NCBI RefSeq assembly: GCF_037126435.1
Contig: NZ_CP147020.1
Span: forward strand, 3,390,001 to 3,454,000
DNA from: Bernardetia sp. ABR2-2B
GTDB lineage: Bacteria > Bacteroidota > Bacteroidia > Cytophagales > Bernardetiaceae
Direction: 5' to 3'
DNA: 64,000 nt
The position numbers and the translations under genes are program-made. How positions within the stretch are numbered: the stretch's first letter is position 1; every line of letters starts with the position of its first letter. Positions 7,836 to 16,521 of this stretch are shown here, one piece after another. The notes beneath the pieces were generated by a model. The model was given only the letters and a program-made list of their open reading frames with translations. It searched no databases and had not been told where the DNA came from.

Positions 7836-9710
7836 TTAAGTATTAAGTTGAAGACCTATCAATAAAACATCATCTACTTGGTCTTCATTTTCTTTCCATT
7901 TACTAAAGGTCGTTTTAAATAACTTATGCTGCTCTTCCATTGGTTTTTGGTGATTTTCGAAGAGCATTTGTTTGAATTTAGATTTCATAAATTTTCGTCC
8001 TTTTTCTCCTCCAAATTGGTCTTGATAGCCATCAGAATATAAATAAATTGTTGTTGGTTTACTGACATCAATAGTATGTTTTTGAAATTTTATTTTTTTA
8101 TTTCTATAAAATGCTCCTCCTACACTTGCATTTGTTCCTTTTATTTCGTGTAGTTCATTGTCTTGAATATAAATAAGAGGGTTTTTTGCACCTACAAAAT
8201 CAATGGTTTGTTTTTCAGAATCATAAACACAGATAGACAAATCCATTCCATCACGATTTTCTGTATGCTCTTGTTGAAGTGACTGAATAACTCCATTATG
8301 TAGTTTTTCAACTAATAAATGAGGCTCTGCTAAAGTAGCTTGATTCGAAAACTGATTCAATAAATTATAACCAATCATAGACATAATTGCCCCTGGTACG
8401 CCGTGCCCTGTACAATCTACGGCAGCGATGGCAATACGCATATTTCCACTTTCATCTACTTTCCTATCAACCCAATAAAAATCTCCTGAAACAATATCTT
8501 TTGGTTTATAAAATATAAAAGAATCAGAAAAAAGAGCTTTTATTATTTCTTTAGGTGGCAAAATAGCACTTTGAATGTGTTTTGCATAATTAATACTTTG
8601 ATGTAAAGTTCTAGTTTTAGCTTCCAAAGCAAGATAAGAATGTTCTAAGGCTTGATTTTGTGCTCCAATTTGTTGTGTTCTTCTCTCTACTTCTTTTTCT
8701 AATCGCTGTTCTGATGTTTGTAATTCTTCATTAATACGATTCATTTCCATCATAGCTTGTTGCATAATGGCTTCTTGTGCTTGCATTTGTTCTGTTCGCT
8801 CTTGTAATTCCTCAAACGAATTACGCATCAATTCTTCTTGTTGTTCTATTTGATAGAGTTGAAGTTTATTTTCCTCTGCTTTTAATCGTAGTGTATTTTC
8901 TTGTTTTGTTAGTTGTTCATTTACACTTGTTAGTTCTTCAACGGTTTGTCGCATCTCTTCCTCTTGAGATTGTAACTCATTGTTTTTAATAACGATTTCT
9001 TTTTTATCTTTCTCTACTTGATTTAAAGCATCTTGAAGAGATTTTTCTGTGGCAGTTAATTCCTCATTTTGTTCTTGAGTTATTGTATTTAGCTGCTCAG
9101 TTTCTTTGAGTGTATTTAATAGTTCTTTTTCTGATTGCTCATTACTATTTGAAAGAGAGGCTACCATCATTGCAATCACAGCAATTACGAGTGTAATAAT
9201 AACTGTAGAGAGAATGTAGTGTATGGTCTGACTCAAAACTAAAAAAGTAGGAAGTTGATTCAACTCTTGTAACCAATACAAGGCTAGTGCAGATACAATG
9301 GAAAGGGTAAGTAAAGATATTATTTGTGTGCGTTCCTTTACAGAATAAACAAGAAAAGGAGAAACAGCAACAGCATAAAAGAGGTCTATTATTGTTGATT
9401 CTTTTCCTAAGAGAATTGTAAAAGATACGGCAGTGCCCCAAAAAAGGAAAAATGTAAGGATACGTAAAAAAGCAAATTTTTGAATTTTACTTAAATAAAG
9501 GTTAAATGCAAAGCCACATCCAATTAAAAAAACTAGAAAAGCAACACGTACGTCTGTAAAAAAATGTATTATTATAAAAGGAGGTACAAAAAATAGAATC
9601 AAAAAATTAATTTGATTTAGCAAACGTACACGTTTTCTCTCTCCTCTTTCCATAGAACTATCTATACCAAGAGAGGAAATTTTTTGCCAATACTTTTCGA
9701 TAAAACCCAT
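7836..9710 (-). CDS. Membrane PP2C (SpoIIE-type) serine phosphatase
   Basis: A 624-residue signalling protein. Residues 30-185 contain about six membrane helices. Residues 190-365 form a long Gln/Glu-rich coiled coil. Residues about 380-624 are a SpoIIE/PP2C phosphatase domain, with metal-binding Asp residues in SGDFYWVD, AAVDCTGHGVPG and YLYSDGYQDQFGG. Proteins of this build dephosphorylate Ser/Thr sites, often on anti-sigma factor antagonists, in response to a membrane or coiled-coil signal. No partner kinase or STAS protein is adjacent, so its target is unknown. It is transcribed alone. Confidence 0.9.
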   Translation of the reverse strand: MGFIEKYWQKISSLGIDSSMERGERKRVRLLNQINFLILFFVPPFIIIHFFTDVRVAFLVFLIGCGFAFNLYLSKIQKFAFLRILTFFLFWGTAVSFTILLGKESTIIDLFYAVAVSPFLVYSVKERTQIISLLTLSIVSALALYWLQELNQLPTFLVLSQTIHYILSTVIITLVIAVIAMMVASLSNSNEQSEKELLNTLKETEQLNTITQEQNEELTATEKSLQDALNQVEKDKKEIVIKNNELQSQEEEMRQTVEELTSVNEQLTKQENTLRLKAEENKLQLYQIEQQEELMRNSFEELQERTEQMQAQEAIMQQAMMEMNRINEELQTSEQRLEKEVERRTQQIGAQNQALEHSYLALEAKTRTLHQSINYAKHIQSAILPPKEIIKALFSDSFIFYKPKDIVSGDFYWVDRKVDESGNMRIAIAAVDCTGHGVPGAIMSMIGYNLLNQFSNQATLAEPHLLVEKLHNGVIQSLQQEHTENRDGMDLSICVYDSEKQTIDFVGAKNPLIYIQDNELHEIKGTNASVGGAFYRNKKIKFQKHTIDVSKPTTIYLYSDGYQDQFGGEKGRKFMKSKFKQMLFENHQKPMEEQHKLFKTTFSKWKENEDQVDDVLLIGLQLNT

Positions 9711-9862
9711 TAAGTTTGTTATGTTTTATAAAACTAAGTAGAAATCAAAAGTTTCTACTCAAAAAGTAGTAGTTATAGTTATTTGTTTTTCTTAATAATT
9801 ATTTTAATTAATCAGAAATTTACCATAATTTATTGAATCTAAAAAATTAAAATGAATCAAAA

Positions 9863-9891
9863 AAAACTCTTTCTCAAAGAGAAAGAGTTTT
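9863..9891 (-). terminator. Terminator of the SDR gene
   Basis: A perfect 13-bp stem (aaaactctttctc / gagaaagagtttt) with an AAA loop. On the minus strand it is followed by eight T residues. It lies 70 bp beyond the SDR stop. Confidence 0.9.
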
Positions 9892-9962
9892 CGACCTAAC
9901 ACACAAACACAAACAATAGAGATTATTCTTTAGTAAAAAAGAATATTGCTCTATATGTTACG

Positions 9963-10862
9963 CTATTTGATAGCAGGAATTTCCTGCTCTTGGGTTGCGC
10001 TTCCCAAGTCTTTTGAATGCTTTTGAGTAGAAGAAACTTCATTTCTTCCTGTAAATTTGCTCATTGAGTTATATACGTTAAAAATATTTCCTGCTAGGAA
10101 ATCGTAAGCTCTTGCTGGCATTACTCCTCTTAATAAAGGCAATAATTTTACCATAAACGGCTCTTGAACCAAAATTTCGTTTGACTTGACAGCCTTAATA
10201 ATCTCTTCTGCAATTTCTTCTGGAATCAAAAGTGGCGTAAGAAGTGGTGCAGAAGCTCCATTAAACATTCCTGTATCGATATACCCTGGCATTACTGTCG
10301 TTACGTGTAAATCTGTTTTCTGACGGTCGTTGATTTGTTCCATCTCCAAACGAAGTGATTCTGACCAACCCAAAACGGCCCACTTGCTACCTGCATAAAC
10401 AGACATACGAGGATTTGGTGTAAATGCCGAAGCTGAAGAAATATTAACAATATGTCCTGCTCCTTTTTTTATCATTCCAGCTACAAATGCTCTAGCAATG
10501 TGCATCACACCCAAAACATTAATACGAACCGTTTTTTCAATATCTTCGTACGAGTGGTCTTCAAAATGCTTTCCTACTACGATTCCTGCATTATTGAATA
10601 AAATGTCTATTGTTCCTACTTCTGTTGCTACCCTAGAAGCTGCACTTTGAATGCTCTCTAAATCAGAAACATCAACTTTGTAGGTATGAACTTTATATCC
10701 TTTACTTCCAAATTCTAAAGCTACTTCGTCAAGTCCTTTTTGATTAATATCCCAAATTACAAGTTCGGAAGCACCTTCCTCCATACATTTGCGACCCATA
10801 ATCTTGCCGATTCCACTTGCTCCTCCTGTAATAAGTACAATTTTATTGGTTATTCTTGACAT
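9963..10862 (-). CDS. Short-chain dehydrogenase/reductase (SDR)
   Basis: A 299-residue NAD(P)-dependent oxidoreductase of the classical SDR type. The cofactor loop is TGGASGIG (12-19), NNAG is at 90-93, and the active-site set is Asn115, Ser143, Tyr156 and Lys160 (YAGSK). The C-terminal half (about 190-270, LLTPLLIPEEIAEEIIKAV then MVKLLPLLRGVMP) is like the SDRs that act on lipids or long-chain alcohols and lie at membranes. The substrate is not determinable. The TetR regulator just upstream on the same strand is the usual partner of such genes and probably controls it. The last 25 residues are a polar tail. Confidence 0.9.
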   Translation of the reverse strand: MSRITNKIVLITGGASGIGKIMGRKCMEEGASELVIWDINQKGLDEVALEFGSKGYKVHTYKVDVSDLESIQSAASRVATEVGTIDILFNNAGIVVGKHFEDHSYEDIEKTVRINVLGVMHIARAFVAGMIKKGAGHIVNISSASAFTPNPRMSVYAGSKWAVLGWSESLRLEMEQINDRQKTDLHVTTVMPGYIDTGMFNGASAPLLTPLLIPEEIAEEIIKAVKSNEILVQEPFMVKLLPLLRGVMPARAYDFLAGNIFNVYNSMSKFTGRNEVSSTQKHSKDLGSATQEQEIPAIK

Positions 10863-10932
10863 AATAGTAATATAAGTTTAGGTTTCTTTTCTATTTTATT
10901 TATTTCTTAGCTGGTTGATTTTTTATATTTTA

Positions 10933-10956
10933 AAATACTCGGCGTGCAGAGTATTT
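10933..10956 (-). terminator. Possible terminator between the TetR and SDR genes
   Basis: The 8-bp stem aaatactc/gagtattt, with surrounding A/T-rich DNA, lies between the TetR stop and the SDR start. It has no clean T-run, so partial read-through is possible. Confidence 0.4.
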
Positions 10957-11066
10957 ATATAAAACGATTTTCCTAGGAATAAGTTGTAAAAAATGGAAAT
11001 TATTTATTTTGATTATAAAATTTTCATTCCCTAATTCCTAATATCGATTTCCTAATTCCCAATATT

Positions 11067-11699
11067 TTATTTTAGCATTCTTTCTACCATTCTCCAATGT
11101 GTAATTAACAAATCTTCTTTTGTAAGAGAAAAATAATGCTCAATAATATTTATTTTTCGTTTCATGACTTGCAAAACACCTGTAAACTGACTCCAAAGAA
11201 CAAAAGCTGTTTCAAAAGGATTTCCCTGCTCGGCAATACTTCCGTCTTTAGCCCCTTCCTTGATTGCTTTTACCAAAATTGTAATCACTGCATTTCCTTC
11301 TTCTAAAGCTTGTAATGATTCGGCTTCGGCAGAAGCAAGGTTAAATGAGTCATTTTCATAGTCCAAAATAGTCGTGAAGTAATTTGGATACTTTTCAGAA
11401 AACTCAACATATGTCCTTCCTACAATAATCACTTTCTCATATCCTGAATTTCCCTCTTTAATAGCTTCACGAAGCATTTTTTTGAGAATAATAAAACCTC
11501 TCAATATAATAGCTCTATATAACTCTTCCTTGCTTTTGAAGTAAAGATATAATGTTCCTTTGCTAAGTTCGGCAGCTTTGGCTACCTGTGCCATTGTTGC
11601 TACTGAAAAACCATGCTTGAAAATTACATCTTCGGCTGCATCAACGATTGCATTTCTTCTATGCACTCGCTCTCGTGCTTTTCGTTCTGCTATTCCCAT
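11067..11699 (-). CDS. TetR-family transcriptional regulator
   Basis: A 210-residue repressor-type protein. Residues about 13-58 are the TetR helix-turn-helix (AIVDAAEDVIFKHGFSVATM, then VAKAAELSKGTLYLYFKSKEEL). The C-terminal ligand domain is divergent, as usual. The frame is open to 11771, but the stretch 11700-11771 carries the operator at 11763-11779, so the ATG at 11699 is preferred. It probably represses itself and perhaps the SDR gene downstream. An unexpected second promoter with an operator-like site points the other way, toward mreB. Confidence 0.9.
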   Translation of the reverse strand: MGIAERKARERVHRRNAIVDAAEDVIFKHGFSVATMAQVAKAAELSKGTLYLYFKSKEELYRAIILRGFIILKKMLREAIKEGNSGYEKVIIVGRTYVEFSEKYPNYFTTILDYENDSFNLASAEAESLQALEEGNAVITILVKAIKEGAKDGSIAEQGNPFETAFVLWSQFTGVLQVMKRKINIIEHYFSLTKEDLLITHWRMVERMLK

Positions 11700-11762
11700 T
11701 TGAAAATTTAGATTCTGGCTAGATTGTGTGTATTGTTTTTTGGTTGAATGCTGGATTTTTAA

Positions 11763-11779
11763 AATGACCAACAGTCATT
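11763..11779 (-). promoter_or_regulatory. TetR operator (palindrome)
   Basis: AATGAC-caaca-GTCATT is a perfect 6-bp-arm palindrome with a 5-bp spacer. It lies about 10 bp past the -7 box of the TetR promoter on the minus strand, the position expected for autorepression. Confidence 0.65.
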
Positions 11780-11788
11780 ATATGAACG

Positions 11789-11819
11789 TAAAGGTAGCAT
11801 AAAGGTTTGAGTTTGCAAA
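11789..11819 (-). promoter_or_regulatory. Promoter of the TetR gene
   Basis: Read on the minus strand, TTTG (11819-11816) is followed after 19 bp by TACCTTTA (11796-11789), close to TAnnTTTG. The operator palindrome lies directly downstream. Confidence 0.6.
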
Positions 11820-11895
11820 TATTTTCGATAAAAAAAGTGTAAATAATTTGTAATTTAACATTTGCAAGTCGCTTTTTATCAATTGATTACGATTT

Positions 11896-11950
11896 TTTGG
11901 TACTTTTCTTAGTCTTTTGTATTTTTGTTAAAAATGACCGAGTGTTCAAT
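11896..11950 (+). promoter_or_regulatory. Rightward promoter with an operator-like site
   Basis: TTTG at 11896-11899 is followed after 20 bp by TATTTTTG at 11920-11927, a full match to the phylum consensus. Directly behind it, aatgaccgagtgttcaat (11933-11950) is an imperfect palindrome sharing AATGACC with the TetR operator. The next real gene in this direction is mreB at 12481. Confidence 0.5.
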
Positions 11951-12480
11951 AGTGTTGAAATTAAACTATCAAAATACTTTATTAATTAAATTTAGGTGGA
12001 GGTACATAAAAAGAATATCAAGATTAATTTTACTAAGAGTAGGTATCAGTAGTCGTATTGATAATTTGAAAAAAATAGAAAATAAATTTAATATGAGTTT
12101 GATTTCTCTTTAAATTATCTAATTTTGCACATGATTTTGTAGAATAATCCCTCCAACTTTACATAAAAGTTTAGTTTTTAGGTGAAAAAAGGTTATTTAG
12201 TTTGAAAATAACCTTAACTTGAAACTATGCAAAGGTAATTTTCTCAAACATCAGCAACTATCAACTACGCACAAATAAATCATTAAAATCTGATTTGTAA
12301 AATATAGTTTGTTCTTTATTCAATACAAATCAGATATAGTTATCTAACTAATTTAATTTTAATTAGAATTTCTACTTTACTTTATATTCTAAAGTAAGTT
12401 TAATATAAAAATATTTCCATTTATTTTATTGAAGTAATTTTCATAAAATAAAGAAACAATCCTGCTATTCACTCTACTTT
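11951..12480. other. Long leader upstream of mreB, no gene seen
   Basis: This spacer holds no convincing gene. It has a 10-bp-stem hairpin at 12189-12215 (aaggttattt/aaataacctt) whose minus-strand side is followed by T residues. It also has a 12-bp inverted repeat at 12288-12299 and 12324-12335 (atctgatttgta/tacaaatcagat). Both could structure an mreB mRNA leader or end antisense transcripts. Confidence 0.5.
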
Positions 12481-13500
12481 ATGGGCTTCTTTGACGTATT
12501 TACTAGCGATATTGCCATTGATTTAGGCACAGCTAACACACTAATTATTCATAGAGGGAAAATCGTCGTGGACGAGCCTTCTATTATTGCACTTGATAAA
12601 CAAACAGGAAAAGTAATGGCTATCGGACGAAAAGCCATGCAAATGCACGAAAAGACACACGAAGATATTCGCACTATTCGTCCACTTCGTGATGGTGTGA
12701 TTGCTGATTTTGATGCAGCTCAACAAATGATAAAAGGGCTTATTAAGATGATAGAACGTAGTCGTTTTAATCTTTCCAACCGAATTGTGATTTGTATTCC
12801 TTCTGGCATCACAGAAGTAGAAAAACGTGCCGTAAAAGAATCTGCTGAACAAGCAGGTGCAAAACAAGTCTATATGATAAAAGAACCAATTGCAGCAGCT
12901 ATCGGTATCGGTATTGATATTGAGCAGCCTGTCGGTTCAATGATTGTCGATATAGGAGGTGGAACAACCGAAATTGCTGTTATTGCCCTTTCAGGAATTG
13001 TTTGTGACCAATCTATACGTACTGCAGGTGATGTTTTTAATAAAGATATTTTAGATTATATGCGTCGTCAGCACAATCTTTTGATAGGAGAACGCTCTGC
13101 CGAACGTATCAAAATTGAAGTAGGTGCTGCTATGTCAGAGCTTGAAAATGCACCCGATGATTATGAAGTTCGTGGGCGAGATTTGATGACAGGTATTCCA
13201 AAAGTAGTAAAAGTTTCATACAGTGAAATTGCTTTTTCATTAGATAAATCTATTTCAAAAATTGAAGAAGCCGTCTTAAAAGCACTTGAAATTACTCCTC
13301 CAGAATTGGCTGCTGATATTTACGAAAATGGTATTTATCTAACAGGAGGTGGTGCGCTTTTGCGTGGACTTGATAAGCGTCTTTCTCTCAAAACAAAACT
13401 TCCTATTCATATTGCAGAAGATCCTTTACGTGCCGTAGTGCGTGGAACAGGGATTGCGCTCAATGACGTTGCTCGTTTCAAACCTGTTTTATTAGACTAA
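12481..13500 (+). CDS. mreB: Rod-shape determining actin homologue MreB
   Basis: A 339-residue cytoskeletal ATPase that forms membrane-bound filaments and guides peptidoglycan synthesis in elongating cells. It shows the actin-fold phosphate loops: DLGTANTLI (14-22), then DIGGGTTEIAVIALSG (about 157-172) and LTGGGALLRGL (about 288-298). The N-terminal MGFFDVFTSDIAI is the usual MreB start. It heads the mreBCD cluster, with mreC 157 bp and mreD about 1.1 kb downstream on the same strand. Confidence 0.97.
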   Translation: MGFFDVFTSDIAIDLGTANTLIIHRGKIVVDEPSIIALDKQTGKVMAIGRKAMQMHEKTHEDIRTIRPLRDGVIADFDAAQQMIKGLIKMIERSRFNLSNRIVICIPSGITEVEKRAVKESAEQAGAKQVYMIKEPIAAAIGIGIDIEQPVGSMIVDIGGGTTEIAVIALSGIVCDQSIRTAGDVFNKDILDYMRRQHNLLIGERSAERIKIEVGAAMSELENAPDDYEVRGRDLMTGIPKVVKVSYSEIAFSLDKSISKIEEAVLKALEITPPELAADIYENGIYLTGGGALLRGLDKRLSLKTKLPIHIAEDPLRAVVRGTGIALNDVARFKPVLLD

Positions 13501-13657
13501 TTTGGAGAATGGGGGTTGGAAATTAGGAATTAGTATAAATTTCAATTTATAGAATGAAAAAATAGTTTTTAGTTCTCTGTAACTCTGTGTTTAATTCGTA
13601 ATTTTTAATTAGCTACGCTGATTATTTCATAATTCGTAATTCGTATATTGACAAAAG
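13501..13657. repeat. Spacer with dispersed repeats
   Basis: It contains the second copy of tctgtaactctgtgtttaat (13576-13595) and the motif attcgtaatttttaatt, related to one near 1046-1080. It separates mreB from mreC without a visible terminator. Confidence 0.45.
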
Positions 13658-14584
13658 TTGAAAGAATTAATTAATTTTCTTTATCGGTTTCGTAATTTTT
13701 TGCTTTTTCTTTTACTAGAAGCAGTTTGCTTTTGGTTGATTATAAATCATAATACGTATCAGCGAATTGTGGTGCTTACTTCGGCTAGTTCTGTTGTGGG
13801 AACAAGTTTGAACATGCAAAATTGGATAGCTACTCGTTGGAACTTAAAAGATGAAAATGAACGACTTTTAGAAGAAAATGCAAAACTTCACTCTCTTTTG
13901 GCGACACAAATACGCAAAAATCAAGTTGAGGATACGCTTGCATTTGATAATTTGTATCTCAATTACTCTGAAAAACAAAAGGATAGTTTAAGATTACTTT
14001 CTCTGTCTGATAAGTTTATAAATCTAGATTCTCTTCAGCTTTTATCTGTTTCTGAATATCAACTCATTCCTGCCAAAGTAATTAAGCATTCTTATTTATT
14101 AGAAAGAAATTTCTTGACTATCAATAAAGGAAGTAAACAAGGAATAAAAAAAGGAATGGGAGTAATTACAGGCTCTGGTATCGTAGGAAAAATAGAAGCA
14201 GTTTCTAGTAATTATGCAACAATAAGAAGTATTCTACATGTCGATTATCAAGTCGCTTCACAGATAAAGCGCAACGGAATAAATGCAACTACAAAATGGG
14301 ACGGAATAGATTATAGAAATTCAAATTTATTATATACTTCAGCAAAAGATATAAAAGTAGGTGATACAGTAGTTACAAGTATAGAAAATAACTTTTATCC
14401 AAAAGAGTTTTTGATTGGCTATGTAGAAGAAGTCAATTTTACTTCTGCAAAAGGAAATTTTAATGAAGTAAATATACGTTTGGCTACTGATTTTACGACA
14501 CTTTCATATGTTTATATCATCGAAAATCAATACAGACCAGAAATAGACTCTTTAGAACAAGTTACACTAGAAAAACTGAAATAG
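13658..14584 (+). CDS. mreC: Rod-shape determining protein MreC
   Basis: A 308-residue inner-membrane protein that links MreB filaments to the periplasmic wall-synthesis enzymes. One membrane helix sits near residues 10-30 (FLLFLLLEAVCFWLIIN), a coiled coil at about 62-80, and the periplasmic MreC beta domains from about 135 on (INKGSKQGIKKGMGVITGSG is the signature). No ATG precedes the conserved N-terminus; the TTG at 13658 gives the expected length. The stop is 4 bp before mreD, so the two are co-translated. Confidence 0.93.
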   Translation: MKELINFLYRFRNFLLFLLLEAVCFWLIINHNTYQRIVVLTSASSVVGTSLNMQNWIATRWNLKDENERLLEENAKLHSLLATQIRKNQVEDTLAFDNLYLNYSEKQKDSLRLLSLSDKFINLDSLQLLSVSEYQLIPAKVIKHSYLLERNFLTINKGSKQGIKKGMGVITGSGIVGKIEAVSSNYATIRSILHVDYQVASQIKRNGINATTKWDGIDYRNSNLLYTSAKDIKVGDTVVTSIENNFYPKEFLIGYVEEVNFTSAKGNFNEVNIRLATDFTTLSYVYIIENQYRPEIDSLEQVTLEKLK

Positions 14585-14588
14585 GAAA

Positions 14589-15098
14589 ATGAATCCAAGT
14601 ACAATTACTCACTTTATAAGTTTTTTTATTTATTGGCTTCTTCAAGTCTTGCTTTTCAGAAATGTAGCACTTTTTGATACAGCTTTTTGTTTTGTCTATG
14701 TAGGTTTTCTTCTGTTGCTTCCTCTTGAAATAAGCCTTACAACACTTTTGCTTTTGGGATTTGGAATGGGATTAGCCATAGATATTTTTTATGATACGGC
14801 TGGTGTACACGCTGCAACAATGGTCATTATTGCCTTTATTCGCCCTTCTCTTATTCAATTCATACGACCAAATGGAGGTTATGATGGTGTAGAAAATCCT
14901 ACACTTTCAAAACTTGGTTTTAACTGGTTTGTTATGTATGCAGGGATTACCTTATTTCTTCATCATGCTATTTTATTTTTAATACAGGGAAGCAATTTTT
15001 CATTATGGCTGTCTAACTTTTTTGTAATAGTAGCTAGTACACTTTTGAGCTTGTTTGTACTTGTAATTGGACAGTATTTATTTTACAGAAAGAAATAA
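14589..15098 (+). CDS. mreD: Rod-shape determining protein MreD
   Basis: A 169-residue, very hydrophobic protein with five or six membrane helices, the expected size and place for MreD. It follows mreC after 4 bp. Family sequence conservation is low, so the call relies on position, size, topology and the motif GMGLAIDIFYDTAGVHA (about 59-75), which fits the MreD GLXXD region. In many Bacteroidota mrdA (PBP2) and rodA follow mreD; here a convergent hldD follows instead. Confidence 0.88.
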   Translation: MNPSTITHFISFFIYWLLQVLLFRNVALFDTAFCFVYVGFLLLLPLEISLTTLLLLGFGMGLAIDIFYDTAGVHAATMVIIAFIRPSLIQFIRPNGGYDGVENPTLSKLGFNWFVMYAGITLFLHHAILFLIQGSNFSLWLSNFFVIVASTLLSLFVLVIGQYLFYRKK

Positions 15099-15109
15099 AA
15101 TAAATATTA

Positions 15110-15146
15110 TTTCAAGTCAAGTTAAGTATCGATACTTGACTTGAAA
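15110..15146. terminator. Stem-loop between convergent mreD and hldD
   Basis: A perfect 13-bp stem (tttcaagtcaagt / acttgacttgaaa) with an 11-base loop. It lacks strong T-runs, but its position between two convergent stops fits a shared terminator. Confidence 0.6.
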
Positions 15147-15161
15147 CAGTAAATAAAAACT

Positions 15162-16127
15162 TTAATAATATTTATTTTCTATCAAATAATTTTTGACATA
15201 ATCTTCTACACCTTCTTCTAGGGTATGGAATTTTTTAGTATAACCAGCCTTTTTTAGTTTTTCCATGTCAGCCTGTGTGTAGTATTGATATTTATCACGA
15301 ATATCGATAGGCGTATCCATAAAATCTATTTCAGGAGTTTTGTCAAGAGCATAAAACGTATTCTTTGCTAAATCTAAGAAAGTACGTGCTGTTCCACTTC
15401 CAAGATTATAAATAGCTGATTTAGGCTGTTCGTTCATCAAAAACAAACATACTTCTATCAAATCTTTTACATATACAAAATCACGAAGCTGTTCGCCATC
15501 TTTAAAATTAGGGTTATGAGAACGAAAAAGTTTCATCTTTCCTGTTTTCAAAATCTGATGATACGTATGAAAAATAACAGAAGCCATACGTCCTTTATGA
15601 AATTCATTAGGTCCATAAACATTAAAAAACTTCAAACCAGCCCAAAAGGGAGGTGTTTTTTCTTGTTCCAATACCCAAATATCAAATTCTTGTTTTGATT
15701 GTCCGTAAGGATTAAGAGGTTTTAGAAGTGGAATTCGGCTTTCTTCATCTTTATAGCCGTGCTCTCCTGCCCCATAGGTAGCAGCCGAAGAGGCATAAAC
15801 TAATGGAATAGAATACTCAACACACATTTTCCAAATTTTTTTACTATAACCCACATTTAGGTGTTCGAAAATCTCATAATCAAATTCGGTAGTATCAGTA
15901 CGTGCGCCAATGTGATATATAAATTCGACATCAATATAATTTTTTTTGAGCCAATCAAAAAAATCTTCACGTTCGACACGTTCACTAATTTGCTTTTCTG
16001 CTAAATTTTTATTTTTTTCGATGAAGGAAAAATCATCTACGGCAATAATATGATTATGACCAGCTTCTAAAAGACGGCTAATCAATGCACTGCCAATAAA
16101 ACCTGCTGCACCTGTTACTACAATCAT
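15162..16127 (-). CDS. hldD: ADP-L-glycero-D-manno-heptose 6-epimerase
   Basis: This NADP-dependent epimerase makes ADP-L-glycero-heptose for the LPS core. At 321 residues it is an extended SDR with the GAAGFIG cofactor loop (6-12), Tyr141 and Lys145 of the YxxxK active site, and two signatures typical of HldD: GARTDTTE (74-81) and NVYGPNEFHKGRMASV. The ATG at 16127 starts the first beta strand directly. The other heptose genes (hldE, gmhA, gmhB) are not in the window. Confidence 0.9.
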   Translation of the reverse strand: MIVVTGAAGFIGSALISRLLEAGHNHIIAVDDFSFIEKNKNLAEKQISERVEREDFFDWLKKNYIDVEFIYHIGARTDTTEFDYEIFEHLNVGYSKKIWKMCVEYSIPLVYASSAATYGAGEHGYKDEESRIPLLKPLNPYGQSKQEFDIWVLEQEKTPPFWAGLKFFNVYGPNEFHKGRMASVIFHTYHQILKTGKMKLFRSHNPNFKDGEQLRDFVYVKDLIEVCLFLMNEQPKSAIYNLGSGTARTFLDLAKNTFYALDKTPEIDFMDTPIDIRDKYQYYTQADMEKLKKAGYTKKFHTLEEGVEDYVKNYLIENKYY

Positions 16128-16521
16128 GTGTATTATATTTTGTGTGTAGGACGAATTAGAACAAAACGAGTATCTATTTTATTTAAGGATGTTTCTATTT
16201 ATTCGTCTATCAAAAAAATAGACGAAATAAAAATACCAAAATTAAGAATACTAAACCTAATTTAAAAGCCATACAGCAAAGATTTTTGTATATACATCGA
16301 ATCAGGTTAAAATAAATGTTTAGAAGACAAAATAGGTACTTTGTTTGCTAATTTGATATTATAATACCTTATTTGATAAAAATACTTGCTAAATACAAAC
16401 TCTGAACTAACTTTTATTTTAATAGACTTTTATAAAATTTTAACGAGCTATTAGTAAAGTATTGATTTTTGATGTATTTTTGAACTAGAAACTAAGACTT
16501 TATCACAAATATTACTTACGT
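16128..16521. other. Intergenic region with divergent promoters
   Basis: No gene is seen. A hairpin sits at about 16198-16231 (tttattcgtctat pairing with atagacgaaataaa, one-base bulge) upstream of hldD. A TATTTTTG box at 16475-16482 lies 40 bp before the next plus-strand start and is a likely -7 element. Confidence 0.5.

Noticed and set aside
9145-9441. 98-codon frame in the phosphatase membrane region
   Set aside because: A shadow of the membrane segment; it has no independent start context.
11700-11771. 24-residue N-terminal extension of the TetR protein
   Set aside because: It would run up to the TetR operator and promoter; the ATG at 11699 starts the HTH domain at the usual distance.
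11925-12113. 62-codon frame on the plus strand
   Set aside because: It begins inside the promoter at 11920-11927, has no family, and its codons and composition look non-coding.
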